Shown here: positions 62,160 to 64,000 of the stretch, in pieces | Numbering within the stretch: the stretch's first letter is position 1 | How the letters are laid out: every line of letters starts with the position of its first letter | Assembly: GCF_904848675.1 (NCBI RefSeq) | Contig: NZ_LR890047.1 | Coordinates: 62,001-126,000, forward strand | DNA length: 64,000 nt | Origin: Profftia tarda | GTDB lineage: Bacteria > Pseudomonadota > Gammaproteobacteria > Enterobacterales > Enterobacteriaceae | Reading direction: 5' to 3' | Translations under genes and position numbers: made by a program | Notes under the pieces: generated by a model | Databases searched by the model: none | What the model saw: the letters and a program-made list of their open reading frames with translations, nothing else | What the model was told of the DNA's origin: nothing

Positions 62160-63545
62160 TTATCTGAGACGCCAGATCGTTTCTTGAGGAGCATCCTCGA
62201 GTACTACGCCCAATCTATTTAGTTGATCTCGTATAGAATCGGCCATTGCCCAATTTTTGCTTGTACGTGCATCTTGACGCTTTTTAATAAGCGATTCTAT
62301 ACGATATATTCGCTTGTGATCAGCTCGAAGAATTTTTTTTAAGAAATCTTCTGGTTCTTGTTCCAATAATCCCAAGATCTTTGCCAGTCTACGCAATTCA
62401 GCCGCCATCGCATTTGCATGAGCCATATCTTTCAACTTCAATCTGTTTACTTCTCGAGCTAAATCAAATAGCGTAGAATAAGCTATTGGTGTATTAAAGT
62501 CATCATCCATGGCTTTGATAAAACGTTTGGTAAAAGAACTATTTTTTTGTGGATCCGTACTAGGGTCTGTGTTTCTTAGTGTTGTATACAGACGTTCTAG
62601 CGCTGCACGAGCTTGCTGCAAATTTTTTTCGCTGTAGTTTAATTGGCTACGGTAGTGACTAGACATCAGAAAATAACGAACTGTTTCTCCATCGTATTGC
62701 TCTAACACTTTCCGGATAGTCAAGAAGTTTCCTATTGATTTAGACATCTTCTCACGATCTATTAGCATCATGCCGGTGTGCATCCAGTATTTTACATGTG
62801 GACCATTTTGGCTGCACTTAGATTGAGTAATTTCATTGTCATGATGCGGAAAAATTAAATCTGAACCACCTCCATGAATATCGATATTTGCCCCAAATTG
62901 TTTGTTGCTCATAGCTGAACATTCAATATGCCAACCAGGACGTCCTGAGCCCCATGGAGATCCCCAACTAGGCTCATCTGGCATCGCAATTTTCCATAGT
63001 GCGAAATCCATTGGATTTCGTTTGAGACTACTAATCTCTACGCGCGCGCCTGCCTGTAACTTCCTAAGATTCTGACGAGAGAGAATCCCGTAATTAGGAT
63101 CAGTATCTACGGCAAAAAACACGTCTCCAATTCTTGTAACGTATGCGTGCCCTCGTTCAAGCAGTCTTTCTATCATTCTAATTATTTCAGGAATATGTTC
63201 TGTTGCACGTGGCTCGATATCTAGGCGTAAAATATTTAAAGAATCAAAGTCTGTATGCATTTCATGCAGCATGCGTTTTGTTAGCTGATCACAGCTTTCG
63301 TTATTCTCTATTGCACGTTTGATGACTTTATTATCTATATCAGTGATGTTGCGCACATATTTTAAATTATACCCTAAAAAGTGCAAGTAACGTGCAACCA
63401 TGTCAAAAGCAACAAATGTACGCCCGTGTCCTATATGACACAAATCGTAAACAGTAACTCCGCACACATACATGCCTACTTCACTGGAAAGTATGGGTTT
63501 GAATTCCTCTTTCTTGCGACTTAGTGTATTAAAAATTTCTAACAT
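62160..63545 (-). CDS. cysS: Cysteinyl-tRNA synthetase
   Basis: Charges tRNA-Cys. 461 aa from this start, the same as E. coli. HIGH at 37-40 (CHIGHGRTF), KMSKS near 268, zinc ligand Cys28 in YVCG, Cys in HIECSAM, and His/Glu in FPHHDNE. The frame opens three codons earlier at 63554, but MLEIFNTLSRKKEEF aligns with the E. coli start. C-terminal anticodon domain complete. Divergent from ppiB in E. coli; here that gene is only a remnant. Confidence 0.97.
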   Translation of the reverse strand: MLEIFNTLSRKKEEFKPILSSEVGMYVCGVTVYDLCHIGHGRTFVAFDMVARYLHFLGYNLKYVRNITDIDNKVIKRAIENNESCDQLTKRMLHEMHTDFDSLNILRLDIEPRATEHIPEIIRMIERLLERGHAYVTRIGDVFFAVDTDPNYGILSRQNLRKLQAGARVEISSLKRNPMDFALWKIAMPDEPSWGSPWGSGRPGWHIECSAMSNKQFGANIDIHGGGSDLIFPHHDNEITQSKCSQNGPHVKYWMHTGMMLIDREKMSKSIGNFLTIRKVLEQYDGETVRYFLMSSHYRSQLNYSEKNLQQARAALERLYTTLRNTDPSTDPQKNSSFTKRFIKAMDDDFNTPIAYSTLFDLAREVNRLKLKDMAHANAMAAELRRLAKILGLLEQEPEDFLKKILRADHKRIYRIESLIKKRQDARTSKNWAMADSIRDQLNRLGVVLEDAPQETIWRLR

Positions 63546-63785
63546 CCGGCACATCCAAGGTTTTAAATAAAATTAATTATAATAGATTGTGAATAAAAAT
63601 AGTTTACAATAATAAATTCTTTGTAATACTTTAAATATAGTGACTATTATTCATTAATATATTTAAAGATTGTAATATCTTTTCTTGTATTGAGGGATAA
63701 TTTGAGAGTCATGCATAATATAATTTACTTATTTAATGATTTATTTGGTAAGATGCTATCTTAATCTTACAGGGAGATATTATAT
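63546..63785. other. Short divergent spacer between cysS and ppiB remains
   Basis: 240 nt, should hold the cysS promoter; no clear -35/-10 pair identified. Confidence 0.5.
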
Positions 63786-64000
63786 ATGACAGATAATTTT
63801 ATCCGCAGTGATTAGATCAAATAATCTGCCGGAAAGATATGGCTATATGTTAATGATCATGGCTTGCAATACTGAATAACGTTTATAATATATTGTTACT
63901 ATTATTAATAATCTCTTAGCGGCTCAATTACTGCTTTATTTTTTCTTTTGTAGGGCTCTTTTGTAAACTTTGTCATATCCTTGTCTCCATCTCAATAATT
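63786..64000 (+). pseudogene. ppiB: 5' remains of ppiB (peptidyl-prolyl isomerase B), runs off the window
   Basis: Divergent from cysS, as in E. coli. ATG at 63786 has AGGGAG 9 nt upstream. The reading M-T-D-N-F-I-R-S-D-stop-I-K-stop-S-A-G-K aligns with M-V-T-F-H-T-N-H-G-D-I-V-I-K-T-F-D-D-K after two Val deletions. Further on V-Y-N at 63881-63889 matches F-Y-N, and its distance from the Asp codon is 74 nt, against 78 in the intact gene. Two stops and a frameshift make it dead. PpiB is a dispensable cytoplasmic folding helper. Confidence 0.6.

Noticed and set aside
1..64000. CRISPR arrays, prophage, IS elements, toxin-antitoxin or defence systems
   Set aside because: No regularly spaced repeats, transposase or integrase motifs, phage genes or defence-type domains were seen on either strand; the only repeats are short tandem repeats and isolated hairpins.

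Overview
The window reads as chromosome from an insect-endosymbiont-like member of the Enterobacterales. Every intact protein is close, end to end, to its Escherichia coli counterpart, and several local gene orders are those of E. coli (grpE/nadK, rpsP-rimM-trmD-rplS with ffh, mreBCD, yhdP-tldD, pheA/tyrA, lipB-lipA). However, only about 46% of the 64 kb is intact coding sequence. Genes sit as islands in long, very AT-rich spacers of 0.6 to 3.5 kb. I saw no transposase, prophage, CRISPR array or other recent mobile DNA. Low density, strong AT bias in the spacers and housekeeping genes with near-normal lengths fit a symbiont midway through genome reduction, of the kind described for Serratia symbiotica strains of aphids or Sodalis-like symbionts. 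The genus cannot be fixed from the sequence alone.

Layout. 0-13 kb: 3' part of fpr, tpiA, tRNA-Trp, rluD, then the aromatic amino acid pair pheA and tyrA (convergent, now 1.2 kb apart). 13-25 kb: an HU pseudogene, lipB-lipA, cycA, metG. 27-38 kb: ispB, dinF, dnaB, ung, grpE, nadK, bamE. 40-51 kb: yhdP, tldD and the rplS-trmD-rimM-rpsP/ffh block. 54-57 kb: mreBCD with a clear hairpin terminator. 58-64 kb: cadB, tRNA-Ala and cysS.

What the genes do together. Retained functions are core ones: translation and RNA maturation (metG, cysS, rpsP, rplS, trmD, rimM, rluD, two tRNAs), protein targeting and folding (ffh, grpE), replication and repair (dnaB, ung), cofactors (lipAB, nadK, ispB), envelope shape and lipid/protein delivery (mreBCD, yhdP, bamE), phenylalanine and tyrosine synthesis (pheA, tyrA), and three transporters (cycA, dinF, cadB).

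The spacers are not featureless. Reading them at the position where the E. coli order predicts a gene, I find decayed genes: hup (nonsense codon 5 plus a one-base insertion in an A-run, otherwise full length), raiA upstream of pheA, aroF upstream of tyrA, the 3' end of rng before yhdP, and the 5' end of ppiB divergent from cysS. A Phe-rich mini-ORF sits where pheL should be. Weaker traces of bamD, lexA and murA are reported with low confidence. Several perfect or near-perfect hairpins stand out in otherwise eroded DNA. I found no convincing new multi-gene system; the main interest is the record of gene decay and the structured elements that survive in it.
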